Shown: positions 45,901 through 50,145, counted from the first letter of the stretch. The stretch is DNA of 64,000 bases from Tridacna crocea (GCA_943736015.1 OX031061.1:54132192-54196191); one strand, 5' to 3'. The notes: a model not told the origin generated them from the letters alone. Made by a program: numbers and translations.

Positions 45901-46180
45901 TTTCATCAGTTGGACGGGAGATGGTTGGGAATTCAAACTGGCTGATCCAGATGAGGTAGCTCGACGCTGGGGAATCAGGAAAAATAAACCAAAGATGAAT
46001 TACGAAAAACTGAGCCGTGGACTGAGATATTATTACGATAAAAACATTATACACAAAACTGCGGGTAAACGCTATGTCTATCGATTTGTGTGTGACTTGC
46101 AGAACTTATTGGGCTATACTCCAGAGGAATTATGGGAAGCTTGTGATATCAAACCCCAAAAAGATAAGGATGATGAGTGA
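21690..46180 (+). CDS. ETS1/2-like: Ets1/Ets2 (Pointed-type) transcription factor, eight coding exons, 545 aa
   Basis: Joined from 21690-21987, 23239-23361, 34365-34565, 38757-38873, 39686-39760, 40765-40959, 43531-43815 and 45837-46180 (1638 nt with stop). Every junction is GT-AG and keeps the frame. The product is a nuclear sequence-specific activator; in this family it binds GGAA/T sites and acts downstream of Ras/ERK. Visible parts: a basic KRKRK at 36-40; PPLTP with Thr111 matching the ERK-phosphorylated Thr38 site of Ets1; a PNT/SAM domain at about 118-207; a Ser/Gln/Pro/Tyr-rich linker at 208-365; an IKTE SUMO motif at 366-369; an Ets1-like inhibitory segment with AAALAGYSG at 424-432; and an ETS domain at about 434-519 with DNA-contact arginines R492 and R495. 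Length is slightly above vertebrate Ets1/Ets2. Introns are 1251, 11003, 4191, 812, 1004, 2571 and 2021 bp. Ets1/2 class is near certain; upstream alternative first exons cannot be excluded. Confidence 0.95.
22205..22430 (+). repeat. PB-A copy in ETS intron 1
   Basis: CCTTAACCAAACAACAAAA left, good hairpin, TAGTTTGGTAAAATG right; flanking TTAA lost. Confidence 0.85.
22740..22810 (+). repeat. PB-A hairpin core only
   Basis: GAAAACATTATAGGAAAAGG..GCTGTTAATTAGC..ACCACAATG without the outer arms. Confidence 0.6.
22826..23060 (+). repeat. REP-D dispersed repeat
   Basis: TACCCCCCACAAAG..GGCTGTCTGTCCGTCTGTCTG..CCTACAGTTTTTAACGTACTG..GTGCATGTGCAATTTTCATG. A clear relative lies at 57777-58016 and a weaker one at 52925-53100. 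Confidence 0.75.
23239..23361 (+). CDS. ETS1/2-like: ETS gene coding exon 2 (MAPK site and start of PNT domain)
   Basis: Acceptor TTTTCAG ends at 23238 and donor GTAAGT starts at 23362; 123 nt, phase 1 at both ends. Encodes residues 100-140, including DVP...PPLTP with Thr111-Pro112, then [10 protein letters not shown] and QQRLSIPR, matching the Ets1 block before and at the start of the PNT domain. In Ets1 and Pointed-P2 this threonine is the ERK target that raises co-activator binding; here that role is inferred from motif conservation. Confidence 0.95.
23395..23500 (+). repeat. PAL-C palindromic repeat
   Basis: AGATCAGACTGCACACGATGTGC..CAGTCTACATT within ETS intron 2, just after exon 2; stem imperfect. 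Confidence 0.65.
23542..23770 (+). repeat. PB-A copy, full length (229 bp), ETS intron 2
   Basis: TTAA both ends; ATTACCAAACGACAATATTTTAG left; hairpin near perfect. Confidence 0.94.
24460..24602. repeat. Diverged relative of the 55101 foldback element
   Basis: AAAGTAACACAACTTCTTATAGGC and CCAGGGTCCATATGTAC recall the 55101-55264 element; the palindrome is broken. Confidence 0.4.
24612..24839 (-). repeat. PB-A copy, full length (228 bp)
   Basis: TTAACTCTTTATCACACAATCCC left; hairpin with CCACCATG; right TTAG. Confidence 0.92.
24859..24925 (+). repeat. Internally deleted PB-A copy (67 bp)
   Basis: Left 50 bp (CTCATTACCAAACGAC to GAAAGCC) joined directly to GTGGTAATGTG-TTAT: termini without hairpin. 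Confidence 0.75.
25000..25228 (-). repeat. PB-A copy, full length (229 bp)
   Basis: Flanked by TTAT on both sides, as if TTAA mutated in both; hairpin with mirrored CACTGTGGG / CCCACAGTG. Confidence 0.92.
25229..26127. other. Intron 2 DNA, mostly unassigned
   Basis: Only a weak PAL-C palindrome at 25880-25925 (GGAATGTGCAGTCTGATC) is recognised. Confidence 0.45.
26133..26305 (+). repeat. PB-A copy lacking most of the hairpin
   Basis: GAAAACATTTTGGGAAAAGG runs straight into CTTCTATCTCATAG; right end TTTGGTAAAGGATTAA shared with the next copy. Confidence 0.75.
26302..26530 (-). repeat. PB-A copy, full length (229 bp)
   Basis: TTAACCCTTTACCAAACAATCCC left, perfect inner hairpin, ATCGTTTGGTAAAGGG right, TTAA both ends. 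Confidence 0.94.
26580..26640. repeat. Decayed PB-A hairpin core
   Basis: AAGGAAGAAAATCCTAGTCACTAGC and ATTTTCTTCCATTACCAC only. Confidence 0.45.
26641..27600. other. Repeat-poor part of ETS intron 2
   Basis: No hairpin repeats over almost 1 kb and no convincing exon; one open frame at 27110-27304 lacks splice context and similarity. Confidence 0.45.
27602..27805 (+). repeat. PB-A copy, left end eroded
   Basis: AATGATTTTTGTCTTTGATAGGG, GAAAACATTGTGG stem with mismatches, right end GATTGTGTAGAAAAAAGTTAA. Confidence 0.75.
28039..28225 (-). repeat. Decayed PB-A copy
   Basis: AAAAGGAGAAAATGCTGG is kept but the right arm is gone; TCTCAATTTGGACAAGTC identifies the remaining half. Confidence 0.55.
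28226..29062. other. Intron 2 DNA with no recognised feature
   Basis: No gene, exon or repeat recognised on either strand. Confidence 0.45.
29063..29228 (-). repeat. PB-A right half
   Basis: TTTTCTACTCTATCAAAG..ATTTTGTCATCTGCAAATGC..TCATTTGGCAATGAGTTAA; hairpin missing. Confidence 0.7.
29229..29805. other. Intron 2 DNA with no recognised feature
   Basis: Only a CATTGTGGCAATAAGGG trace near 29230. Confidence 0.45.
29806..30034 (+). repeat. PB-A copy, full length (229 bp)
   Basis: TTAA both ends; CTCTTTACCGCACAAGAAAA left; stem near perfect with one unmirrored change. Confidence 0.94.
30304..30749 (+). repeat. Older PB-A copy split by a younger one
   Basis: Left end CCTTACCAAATGATAG..GACCAGTCC at 30304-30338 continues as AAAGCATTTGCAGACAAC at 30564, with hairpin mirrored at GTTGGA / TCCAAC, to TTTGGTAAAGAGGTAA. 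Confidence 0.85.
30335..30563 (+). repeat. PB-A copy nested in an older PB-A
   Basis: ATTACCACACGAGAAAA left, perfect hairpin, GTGTGGCAATGGGTTAA right; left TTAA lost. Confidence 0.9.
30750..30870. repeat. Decayed PB-A remnant
   Basis: TTTCCTCATTTTCCCACGTTG and TGATTGTTTGGTAAAC. Confidence 0.45.
31224..31452 (-). repeat. PB-A copy, full length (229 bp)
   Basis: Left TTGA, CCCATTACCACACAATCCC, hairpin centre GGTTACC (unusual for this orientation), right TTAA. Confidence 0.93.
31453..32057. other. Intron 2 DNA with a faint PB-A trace
   Basis: TCAATTGAAAGTATTT and GAAAATACTG at 31988-32030 may be a decayed copy; nothing else recognised. Confidence 0.4.
32058..32278 (+). repeat. PB-A copy with truncated stem
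   Basis: TTAA both ends; stem reads GGTGAAAATACTGGTTCCTTTTCCC, so the right inner arm was lost starting at the centre. Confidence 0.92.
32304..32485 (-). repeat. PB-A copy with deleted right arm
   Basis: CTCTTTACCACACAATCCC left; full hairpin; jumps to GTCTAAAATTTTGTCGTTAGG. TTAA both ends. Confidence 0.85.
32482..32615 (-). repeat. Decayed PB-A copy
   Basis: CCACCCGGAGAAAAAGGC, GTCGGAAAAGTCATTTTCTC, TTTTCTATCCTTTCAAAGAC, TTGTCTGCAAAGCC. Confidence 0.55.
32616..33208. other. Intron 2 DNA with no recognised feature
   Basis: AT-rich; no exon or repeat recognised. Confidence 0.45.
33210..33302 (-). repeat. PB-A left half ending at the hairpin centre
   Basis: TTAACCCATTACCACACAAT through GAGAAAATGCTGGTAACC, then CAACTTAACCC restarts: a tandem duplicate of the left half of the next copy. 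Confidence 0.9.
33309..33535 (-). repeat. PB-A copy, full length (227 bp)
   Basis: TTAA left, TTGA right; GATGACCCTTAGAAAGAAGCC as in the half copy before it. Confidence 0.9.
33540..33671. repeat. Decayed PB-A copy
   Basis: AAAAATATTACTGGAAAATAATG and TTCCTCATTTTCCTTGC, then TTGCTTGGTAAATGG. Confidence 0.45.
34110..34302. repeat. Foldback element with CAGAGCTCCAG ends
   Basis: CAGAGCTCCAG (34110-34120) is inverted as CTGGAGCTCTG (34292-34302). An inner palindrome AAACCCAATGT..GGGTACTCATTAGAAT pairs across 34172-34250. Ends 62 bp before exon 3. Confidence 0.85.
34365..34565 (+). CDS. ETS1/2-like: ETS gene coding exon 3 (core of PNT domain)
   Basis: Acceptor CTTCAG ends at 34364 and donor GTAGGA starts at 34566; 201 nt, phase 1 at both ends. 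Encodes residues 141-207: [45 protein letters not shown] and [13 protein letters not shown], the helices of an Ets1/Ets2 PNT (SAM-like) domain, which in Ets1 docks ERK2 and CBP. It follows an 11 kb intron, the longest of the gene, and a PB-A copy begins 20 bp after its donor. Confidence 0.97.
34585..34696 (-). repeat. PB-A copy, truncated, 20 bp after the exon 3 donor
   Basis: TTAACCATTTGCCAGACAATTC left end, GAAAATGCTGGTAATCAGCATTTTC core, then the next copy begins. Confidence 0.8.
34694..34913 (-). repeat. PB-A copy, near full length
   Basis: CTCTTTATGGCACAGTCCTG left, full hairpin, AGTTTGGTAAAAGATCTAA right. Confidence 0.88.
35165..35402 (+). repeat. Decayed PB-A copy
   Basis: ATTCTTTACAAGATGAAAA left end, GAGACTGGTTTATATTTGAAGC, TTTTTCCCATAATACTTGC. 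Confidence 0.5.
35510..35738 (+). repeat. PB-B copy, full length (229 bp), ETS intron 3
   Basis: TTAA both ends; hairpin around GCTCGTCACGAGC perfect in its inner part. Confidence 0.95.
35965..36175 (+). repeat. tRNA-derived SINE, type 3
   Basis: A-box-like TTGTGAGGTAGAGCATCGGC, B-box-like TGAGTTTGATGC, then GGCCCACACACTCG and GTTCCCAGGAAGCAGAATC; the same element lies inverted at 53185-53385. Confidence 0.75.
36243..36435. repeat. TTAA-bounded tandem duplication (94 + 95 bp)
   Basis: Two near-identical units start TTAACCTTTTACCATATGCC (36243 and 36337); the second ends at TTAA 36432. The start resembles the PB-A terminus. Confidence 0.85.
36498..36735 (-). repeat. PB-A copy, near full length
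   Basis: CACCAAACAATCCCTGG left, hairpin with GCTATTAACCAGC centre, GTAGTTTGATAAAGGGC right. Confidence 0.85.
37160..37260 (+). repeat. PAL-C palindromic repeat
   Basis: AATGTAGATCAACATCAGCC..AAAACATGCAGTCTGG..GATCTGCATC; imperfect stem. Confidence 0.6.
37284..37555 (+). repeat. About 20-bp minisatellite
   Basis: Roughly 13-14 degenerate units of ATTGAATTTATTTATTCTAC. Confidence 0.85.
37940..38002 (+). repeat. PAL-C fragment
   Basis: CCAAGATCAGATTCTACAAAG and GTCTGAGCTCTGATCTAC. Confidence 0.55.
38051..38279 (+). repeat. PB-A copy, full length (229 bp), near consensus
   Basis: TTAA both ends, perfect hairpin, almost identical to the 1029-1257 copy, so probably young. Confidence 0.95.
38302..38490 (-). 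repeat. Decayed PB-A copy
   Basis: TTAACCCCTGGAACTGAACAATCC, AATCCTGTTAATCAGCATATTTCC, TTGTTGTCTGCAAATGCTTTC. Confidence 0.65.
38490..38713 (-). repeat. PB-A copy, near full length, just upstream of exon 4
   Basis: AACAAAATAATCCCTGG left, good hairpin, TCATTTGGCAAAGGG right; ends about 43 bp before the exon. Confidence 0.85.
38757..38873 (+). CDS. ETS1/2-like: ETS gene coding exon 4 (linker)
   Basis: Acceptor TTTGTAG ends at 38756 and donor GTAGAT starts at 38874; 117 nt, phase 1 both ends. Encodes residues 208-246 ([19 protein letters not shown]...DDHPLFNS), low-complexity linker after the PNT domain with no recognised domain. Assignment rests on in-frame joining, splice consensus and position. 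A PB-A copy ends about 43 bp upstream of the exon. Confidence 0.85.
38965..39130 (+). repeat. Decayed PB-A copy
   Basis: CCTTACACTTTAACAAAATTTTAGAC, TCCACAATGTTTTTAAAATTC, GAGTCATTGAAATAAG. Confidence 0.55.
39686..39760 (+). CDS. ETS1/2-like: ETS gene coding exon 5 (short linker exon)
   Basis: Acceptor TTTTTTAG ends at 39685 and the strong donor GTAAGT starts at 39761; 75 nt, phase 1 both ends. Encodes residues 247-271 ([23 protein letters not shown]), Ser/Gln/Pro-rich like an activation region. No domain. A PB-A copy starts only 10 bp after the donor. Its size and symmetric phase make it a likely cassette exon. Confidence 0.82.
39771..39993 (-). repeat. PB-A copy, 10 bp after the exon 5 donor
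   Basis: TTAA both ends; stem GGTATAGGAG / CTCCTATTCC shows a mirrored change; centre GGTCACC. Confidence 0.94.
39990..40078 (-). repeat. PB-A right-end fragment
   Basis: ATATTGTCACCTGCAAATGC..AATTGGACCAGTGTAAAA..CGTTTGGTAATTAG, directly after TTAA 39990-39993. Confidence 0.75.
40082..40216 (+). repeat. Decayed PB-A left half
   Basis: TTCACCAGATCATAAAATTCTAG, GAATTGAAAGCATTTACAGACC, GAAAACATTATAC. Confidence 0.5.
40397..40619 (+). repeat. PB-A copy, near full length (223 bp)
   Basis: TTAG at both ends; CCTTTTACCAAAATTGC left; good hairpin with GGTTATCAGC centre. Confidence 0.88.
40765..40959 (+). CDS. ETS1/2-like: ETS gene coding exon 6 (linker with Asp/Tyr-rich segment)
   Basis: Acceptor TTTTATAG ends at 40764 and donor GTTAGT starts at 40960; 195 nt, phase 1 both ends. 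Encodes residues 272-336: [39 protein letters not shown], then [17 protein letters not shown]. Acidic and tyrosine-rich, placed like the activation region of Ets1. No catalytic or binding motif recognised. Confidence 0.87.
41450..41530. repeat. 41-bp tandem duplication in ETS intron 6
   Basis: CCACTTTTTCCTTTTTGTCC + TTCCTAGAAATTATCATTTAG occurs twice in a row (41450 and 41491). Confidence 0.9.
41770..41983 (-). repeat. PB-A copy, diverged
   Basis: ATGACAAAATCCTAAG, GAAAACATTGGGAAAAAAGG, TTTTTCCCACAATATATTCC, TTCTGCAAAATGTTTTCAATTTGG. Confidence 0.7.
41984..42688. other. Intron 6 DNA with no recognised feature
   Basis: No exon or repeat recognised. Confidence 0.45.
42689..42917 (-). repeat. 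PB-A copy, full length (229 bp)
   Basis: TTAA both ends, CCCATTACCACACAATCCC left, good hairpin; right TTAA shared with the next copy. Confidence 0.95.
42914..43141 (-). repeat. PB-A copy, full length (228 bp)
   Basis: Variant left end CCCTTTGACAAACAATCCC + TGGTTTTTATGACC; right GTCGTTTGGGAAAGGG-TTAA. Confidence 0.94.
43287..43497 (-). repeat. Decayed PB-A copy just upstream of exon 7
   Basis: TTCCTTTACCAACCCATTCC, GACTATGAGGGAAAAGGC, then a heavily diverged body ending GCATGGTAAGGAGT. Confidence 0.5.
43531..43815 (+). CDS. ETS1/2-like: ETS gene coding exon 7 (SUMO motif and autoinhibitory segment)
   Basis: Acceptor ATTTACAG ends at 43530 and donor GTAGGT starts at 43816; 285 nt, phase 1 both ends. 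Encodes residues 337-431, with [10 protein letters not shown] (IKTE at 366-369 fits the SUMO consensus) and the terminal [16 protein letters not shown], close to the Ets1 inhibitory helix HI-2 before the ETS domain. In vertebrate ETS1 the equivalent exon VII can be skipped to give a less inhibited isoform; this exon is also frame-preserving if skipped. Confidence 0.92.
43829..44056 (-). repeat. PB-A copy, full length (228 bp), 13 bp after the exon 7 donor
   Basis: TTAACCGATTACAAAGAAGCCC left, perfect hairpin, TTGTTGTGTTGTAAAGAG-TTAA right. Confidence 0.94.
44061..44290 (-). repeat. Diverged PB-B-like copy, inverted
   Basis: TTAACCCTTTACTCCATAGA + TACTCATTT is the reverse complement of the PB-B right end; hairpin GAAATTGCTCGTAACGAGCAATT; right GGTAAAGGG-TTAA. 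Stem resembles an A/B intermediate (CATTGTGGAAAATGAAG). Confidence 0.8.
44350..44569 (-). repeat. PB-A copy (220 bp)
   Basis: TTAATCCTCTACTACACAATCCC left, good hairpin, GGTCGAGTGGTACAGGG-TTAA right. Confidence 0.9.
44570..44798 (+). repeat. PB-A copy, full length (229 bp)
   Basis: CTCATTACCAAACGGC left; starts at the TTAA immediately next to the previous copy; opposite orientation. Confidence 0.93.
45128..45310 (-). repeat. PB-A copy, ends eroded
   Basis: CTTTTGAAAACTTTGTAGGAAAAGG with a good partner arm; TATCGTCTGCAAATACTGAG; TIRs lost. Confidence 0.75.
45333..45568 (-). repeat. PB-A copy with duplicated left arm
   Basis: GAGATAGAAGCCTTTTG occurs twice and replaces part of the left stem; right CGTTTGGTAAAGGGTTAA. 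Confidence 0.85.
45565..45727 (-). repeat. PB-A copy truncated at the left, in ETS intron 7
   Basis: AAAAGGAGAAAATGCTAAATAGCAGC hairpin follows TTAA directly; right end GTTGTCTGACAAAGAGTTGA, about 30 bp before the duplicated acceptor. Confidence 0.82.
45757..45840 (+). promoter_or_regulatory. Duplicated 3' splice site before ETS exon 8
   Basis: AATAAAACCATGTTG..ATTTCAGGCAGC (to about 45790) is repeated as AATAAGACCATATTTG..ATATCAGGCAGC (to 45840). Both copies end in CAG followed by GCAGC. Using the upstream acceptor (exon from 45786) reads Gly-Ser-Thr-Met then TAA at 45797-45799, giving a protein of about 435 aa with no ETS domain. The downstream acceptor gives the full protein. Confidence 0.8.
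45837..46180 (+). CDS. ETS1/2-like: ETS gene coding exon 8 (entire ETS DNA-binding domain and stop)
   Basis: Acceptor TATCAG ends at 45836; TGA at 46178-46180. Encodes residues 432-545. The winged helix-turn-helix starts [15 protein letters not shown] and runs through [36 protein letters not shown] and [13 protein letters not shown], ending [16 protein letters not shown] like the Ets1 C-terminal inhibitory helices. Residues 492 and 495 are the two base-contacting arginines. The domain is not interrupted by the intron that vertebrate ETS1 has after DPDE. A second acceptor lies 51 bp upstream. Confidence 0.98.
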
Positions 46181-46784
46181 AAGATGAAGAGTAAAAACCA
46201 TGTGATGTTAGAAGCAAATGGTTTTGTTGTTGTGTAATGTTTATGCTTGAAGTTAAGTCACAAGAAGTTTTAAGATGACAGTTATATGGAATGTAAAAGG
46301 AATTGCAGAAAAAGTGTAGATCGTCCAACGGTAGACGGCAATATTATAAGAGCTAGTGCTTAAATTGGGTGTAAAGAATACTGTAATTTATTAAGAAATA
46401 CTTCAAAATAGGTTTTTGAAAAAACAGAAAGAAGTTGTGCTGACACTTCAGAAAATAGTTTTTGGGCTACATGACTGATGCATAGAAAATTAGTAGTGAA
46501 TGAGAAAGGTGAAATATATTTGACATAATGATTTTTTGACGGATATGTGAATAATTGATCGAATCTTTCATTGGTGCGCATAATTGTCTTATTTTCTTAT
46601 TTGAAGTAATCTGTAGGAGAGTAAAATAAATTGGAGTTGTACCATGAAATATTTGATATTGTTACGAGAAGGACAAACTTGTTAGCAATAGAAAAACTAT
46701 GTATGGTGAGCATCAACATTTATCACAGTAGTTGCAAAAGCTCGATTCTACAGTTCTGTATATTTGAGGGTTTTGCATATGAGG

Positions 46785-47014
46785 TTAACCCTTTACCAAA
46801 CAATCCCGGCTTTTCACAACTCTAGGAAAGAAAACTATTGAAAACATTGTGGAAAAAGGAGAAAATGCTGGTAACCAGCATTTTCTCCTTTTCCCAAAAT
46901 GTTTTCTAGCCTATCAGATAGTTTAAGCTGATTTGTACTTATTTTGAATTTGTCGTTTTTGCAGATGTCTTGATTACAAAAGAGTCTAAAATTTGTTGTT
47001 TTGGAAAGGGTTAA
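46785..47014 (-). repeat. PB-A copy, full length (230 bp), candidate 3' UTR
   Basis: TTAA both ends; CCCTTTACCAAACAATCCC left; inner hairpin perfect. Confidence 0.94.
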
Positions 47015-47369
47015 AGCTTGGAATGATAGACGGCAAAATTAAAGGCTACATTTTGTCATAGACAAGGAAACAGAGAGGTATTTACTTGATAATGCCTTCT
47101 TGTTTTTCTGTCCTTCAAATTTGAATATGAAAATGATATTCATAACAGGGAATGATTCACAGAGAAGTGTCCTTAGTCAAAATAGTTTGTGCTCAGAATG
47201 ATGCCTTACTTGTAAATGTGAAATTAGTGAAAGACTTGATATTTCAGTGCATGTGCCTTTCACATTGTTCTTTTTTAAACAGAAAGTCATAAAAAGTGCT
47301 TTATAATATTTTTGTACAGATTTATCACCCCTTTTTTTTGTTATTCATAGAAGAAACACATGCCATACA

Positions 47370-47625
47370 CTCTATGGCTTGCAAAACGTGAAAAAGGGCA
47401 TTTTGATCTTTGCGTAAAGTGTTGTCCCGGATCAGCCTGCACTGTCTTTGAAGGCTAATCTGAAACACCACTTTCCGTTTTTATGTAATTTACTGTGATT
47501 GCTTAAGTCTACTGTAGTCGAAAATCTTATGTAGTCATAAAGTGCCTTCATGGATTGCACATATTGTGCAGGCTGATCGGAGACAACAATTTACACCAAG
47601 GCCCCTTTGTTGCAAGCCATATATG
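47370..47625. repeat. Inverted-repeat element with TATGGCTTGCAA ends
   Basis: TATGGCTTGCAA near 47371 is inverted as TTGCAAGCCATA near 47611. Inside, GTTGTCCCGGATCAGCCTGC and GTGCAGGCTGATCGGAGACAAC are partners. Confidence 0.8.
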
Positions 47626-48178
47626 GTTGATCTTCAATTAAGTTCATAAACTCATTGTAAATGGAGCTCTCGACCTTGCATTACCTTCTTTGACAACATT
47701 TCTTCCCAAAATAACTTTTGGCGTACAACTTTGAAAACATCCAAGTAAATTTTTGATTATCATAAATGTTATCATAAGAATACACATGTTAAAAATGTGG
47801 GTAATGGAGAATTTTTTTTTAGGTTGGAGTTTCTCATTTTGCCCTGATTCTTTCAAAAAATGGTTGATAGGCATGCTCAAAATCATGATATTTATTGTCA
47901 ATCTTTTGACTAAAAAGATAAAAAGTATGGAACATCCAACCAGTTTCTAGACATAGTTTCTCTTATATAGCTTAAATTTATCAGTGCAGGAGATGTAGAT
48001 GTTCAATTTTTGTAGATATTTTTAAAAAAATGAACAAATGTAATCTAATTGTGAGCAGCTTTTAGACAGTGCAATTTCTGATCACTTTTTGCTAGAATCT
48101 GGTATGTCCTTATTTCAAAACCTCACTTTAAATAGGAAAATAACCAAGAAAAAGAATTCCCTTTTTTTTCTTTTAAAT
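47626..48178. other. No recognised feature
   Basis: Possible distal 3' UTR of the ETS gene; no repeat recognised. Confidence 0.4.
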
Positions 48179-48406
48179 GTGAACCCTTTACCACAAAATC
48201 TCAAATTTTAATGAGCTTTAGGGAGAAATCTTTTTAAAATATGGTGGGAAAAGGAGAAAATGCTGTTTACCAGCATTTTCTCCTTTTCCTGCAATGTCTT
48301 CTTAACCTTTGAATAATTTCATGTTGTAAGGGAAAATTTAATTTGTCATCTGCCAATGCCTTTAATTTGGACAAGTCTGAAATTTTGTTATCTGGAAAGT
48401 GAACAT
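48179..48406 (-). repeat. PB-A copy, diverged
   Basis: ACCCTTTACCACAAAATCTC left, hairpin with GCTGTTTACCAGC, TTTTGTTATCTGGAAAG right; flanking TTAA lost. Confidence 0.82.
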
Positions 48407-48822
48407 TGCTACTTATCTGCAGATTATGAAAAAAAAAAAAAGACTTAAAAATGTTTCTGAAAAACCATGCCACTCTTGATTGCCATTTTTTTTTTTTAAA
48501 TATCTTCTTTTTTATAACTTTTTTTCCTCTAACATTTTAAATCAAAGAGATTTTCCCCCTGCATTGTGTTCTTCTGTTTAACTGATATTCATATGTAAAG
48601 CATTTTTTATATAAGAAAATTGATCTCTTTTGTAACATGAATGGCCTGTACATATTTATAAATATTTGTAATAAGTAATTAATAATAAGTAATAAAATCA
48701 ATGATTATAATTATATAGCAATCAATATTCAAGAGATATGATATTTCAGACTGGCAAAATGTTAATGTTTTGTCTTGTTTGTTTTTTGATACAAGTTAAA
48801 TGTCTTACGTTCTCTCAATTTT

Positions 48823-49118
48823 TATAGGATCCCAATATCTTTAAAACCCTGCTAAGTTTCTAATGGGATCAATCCCATGTTAAAAACCCAGTCAGTTCTT
48901 TATAGGATCTCATCTTCAAAATCTTATGGGATCCCACATCTTAAAAATCCTGATAGATTTCTTATGGGATCCCAATATCTTTAAAAAAAAACCTGAAAAG
49001 TTTCTTACGGGATCCCATATCTTAAAAAATGTGATGGATTTCTTATGGGATCCAGTATCTTAAAAATCTTAATAGTTTCTTATGGGATCCCATTATCTCA
49101 AAAGCCCCGATAGGATCC
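48823..49118. repeat. GGATCC-rich minisatellite, first block
   Basis: Degenerate units near 38-42 bp like TTTCTTATGGGATCCCATAT + CTTAAAAACCTTGATGG. Continues at 49349 after a PB-A insertion. Confidence 0.9.
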
Positions 49119-49348
49119 TTAACTCTTTACCAAACAACAAAATTTTAGACTGGTCCAAATTGAAATCATTTGCAGACAACAAAATAAATGTGAATAAAAA
49201 AATGAAATTTGATTTGGAAAGGGTAGAAAACAGTGTGGGAAAAGGGAGAAAATGCTGGTTACCAGCATTTTCTCCCTTTTCCCACAATGTTTTCAAAAGG
49301 CTTCTTTCTCTGGTTGTCAAAAGTTGTTATTTTGTGGTAAAGAGTTAA
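49119..49348 (+). repeat. PB-A copy inserted in the minisatellite (230 bp)
   Basis: TTAA both ends; an extra G mirrored in both arms (AAAGGGAG / CTCCCTTT). Removing it leaves GGATCCTTAAGGGATCCC, in register with the minisatellite. Confidence 0.95.
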
Positions 49349-49715
49349 GGGATCCCATCTTAAAAACCTTGATGGGTTTCATATGGGATTCCATATCTGA
49401 AAATTCTGATTGAATTCGCGTGGGATCCCCATATCTTAAAAAACCATGATGTGTTTCTTATGGGATCCCATATTTTTTAATACCCTTATGGGTTTCTTTA
49501 AAAACCTTGATGCGTTTCTTATGGGATCCCATATTTTCAACACCTTTTTGGGTTTCTTATGAGATCCCTTATCTTAAAAACCTTGATTGGTTTCTTATGG
49601 GATCCTTTATCTTCAAAAATTCTTGTGGGATCCCATTACCTTTAAAAAAACTTGTGTTTCTTATGGGATCCCATATTTTTAACACCCTTATGAGTGTCTT
49701 TTGGGGTCCGTTATC
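49349..49715. repeat. GGATCC-rich minisatellite, second block
   Basis: Continues the 48823 array: GGGATCCCATATTTTTAAC.., ATCTTAAAAACCTTGATTGG; interrupted at 49716 by PB-B. Confidence 0.9.
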
Positions 49716-49944
49716 TTAACCCTTTACCTCATACGGCATTTCTATGGTATCTCTGTCTGACCCTAAATAACAGCAAGGATGAAGCAGTTTCTTATGTGTA
49801 TATGACACCTTTCGATAGCATAGAAAACATTGTGGCAAAAGGTGAAACTGCTCGTCATGAGCAATTTCACCTTTTGCCACAATGTTTTCCAAAGGCTCCT
49901 ACAAGCAATGAGTAGAAATGAGTATCTATGGAATAAAGGGTTAA
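49716..49944 (+). repeat. PB-B copy at the minisatellite edge (229 bp)
   Basis: Flanks GTTATC-TTAA and TTAA-AAATCTGG rebuild the minisatellite motif ATCTTAAAAA, showing TTAA-specific insertion for family B. Confidence 0.95.
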
Positions 49945-50145
49945 AAATCTGGAAAGAAAAGGTTTTTGACAATGACGTTGGAAAATAAGAAATTGCTGGT
50001 GATTAGCTTGTTCTCCCTCTCCCATATTGTTTTTGACACTTTCAAAGTAAAATCCAATCATTAAAGCCACATTCTGTTTTCATTCTGTAACTGCCTGTAG
50101 TTAAGACGAGTTCGAAATTTTGTTGTCCACCAAAATGTTAAACCA
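49945..50145 (-). repeat. Decayed PB-A copy
   Basis: GTTGGAAAATAAGAAATTGCTGGTGATTAGC, TCCCATATTGTTTTTGAC, TTTTGTTGTCCACCAAAATG. Confidence 0.55.

Larger units (their letters stand above)
46181..48715 (+). other. ETS gene 3' UTR region with two candidate polyadenylation sites
   Basis: AATAAA at 46625-46630 would give a 3' UTR of about 450-470 nt. A second AATAAA at 48691-48696 would give about 2.5 kb; just before it are TGTACATA (48647-48654, Pumilio-type) and an AU-rich ATTTATAAATATTTG. Between the two lie a PB-A copy (46785-47014) and another inverted-repeat element (47370-47625). Which site is used cannot be told from sequence. Confidence 0.45.
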
